From Gammaproteobacteria bacterium (lineage in GTDB: Bacteria > Pseudomonadota > Gammaproteobacteria > DSM-16500): a DNA stretch of 6,022 nucleotides. How positions within the stretch are numbered: position 1 is the first letter of the stretch; each line of letters starts with the position of its first letter. Made by a program: the position numbers and the translations under genes. Below the pieces are notes generated by a model, which was not told the DNA's origin, did no database searches, and worked only from the letters and a program-made list of their open reading frames with translations. Positions 5,960 to 6,022 of the stretch are shown here, one piece after another. The stretch covers positions 1-6,022 of the forward strand of contig VFKI01000050.1 of NCBI GenBank assembly GCA_009885665.1. Reading direction: 5' to 3'.

Positions 5960-5993
5960 CTTAAGGGGGAGAATCGCGATTCTCCCCCTTAAG
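5960..5993. repeat. Perfect 34-bp palindrome
   Basis: CTTAAGGGGGAGAATCG (5960-5976) is followed immediately by its exact reverse complement (5977-5993), with no spacer and no mismatch. It abuts palindromic repeat copy 2. In RNA it would form a very stable hairpin with a small loop; no T-run follows, but it could still stop or protect transcripts from either direction. A nearby TCCCCC at 5996-6001 could compete for the GGGGGA of the left arm. Confidence 0.85.
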
Positions 5994-6022
5994 GATCCCC
6001 CATCGCGTAAAGTCAGGTTGCT

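Overview
The window comes from a moderately AT-rich bacterial chromosome, most likely a gammaproteobacterium. The evidence is a long two-ATP-cone NrdA of the Pseudomonas type, a tyrosyl-radical NrdB, NrdR boxes and DnaA-type boxes in front of nrdA, and a cytoplasmic LD-carboxypeptidase. A relative of Legionella or Coxiella is my guess from overall feel; no rRNA or other phylogenetic marker is present. All genes lie on the + strand.

Layout. Positions 1-143 hold no gene I can support. A small gene (144-422) encodes an exported helical protein of unknown function with a very regular seven-residue repeat. The 286-base gap before nrdA (423-708) is dense in signals. It holds a 17-bp hairpin (492-533), three DnaA-like 9-mers at an exact 11-bp period with a perfect TTATCCACA in the middle (554-584), a nested palindrome (601-640), and two NrdR boxes 33 bp apart (612-627 and 645-660). 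nrdA (709-3528) and nrdB (3552-4643) follow as an operon encoding both subunits of aerobic class Ia ribonucleotide reductase. After nrdB come a palindromic repeat (4655-4699) and a good sigma70-type promoter (4734-4763). That promoter drives a two-gene unit: an unrecognised 54-residue basic protein (4797-4961), then ldcA (4962-5894), whose ATG directly abuts the preceding stop. The window ends with a second copy of the palindromic repeat (5915-5959), joined one base-step later to a perfect 34-bp palindrome (5960-5993).

How it works together. NrdA and NrdB make deoxyribonucleotides for DNA replication. The upstream sites suggest dual control: the NrdR repressor senses the nucleotide pool, and DnaA links expression to replication initiation, as known for E. 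coli nrdAB. LdcA trims the terminal D-Ala from cytoplasmic tetrapeptides during murein recycling and has no obvious functional link to nrdAB.

Novelty. I see no wholly new system. The best leads are the 11-bp-phased DnaA-like array beside the NrdR sites, the dispersed palindromic element whose two copies differ by pair-preserving changes in the stem, the 34-bp perfect palindrome next to one copy, and the two small unrecognised proteins.
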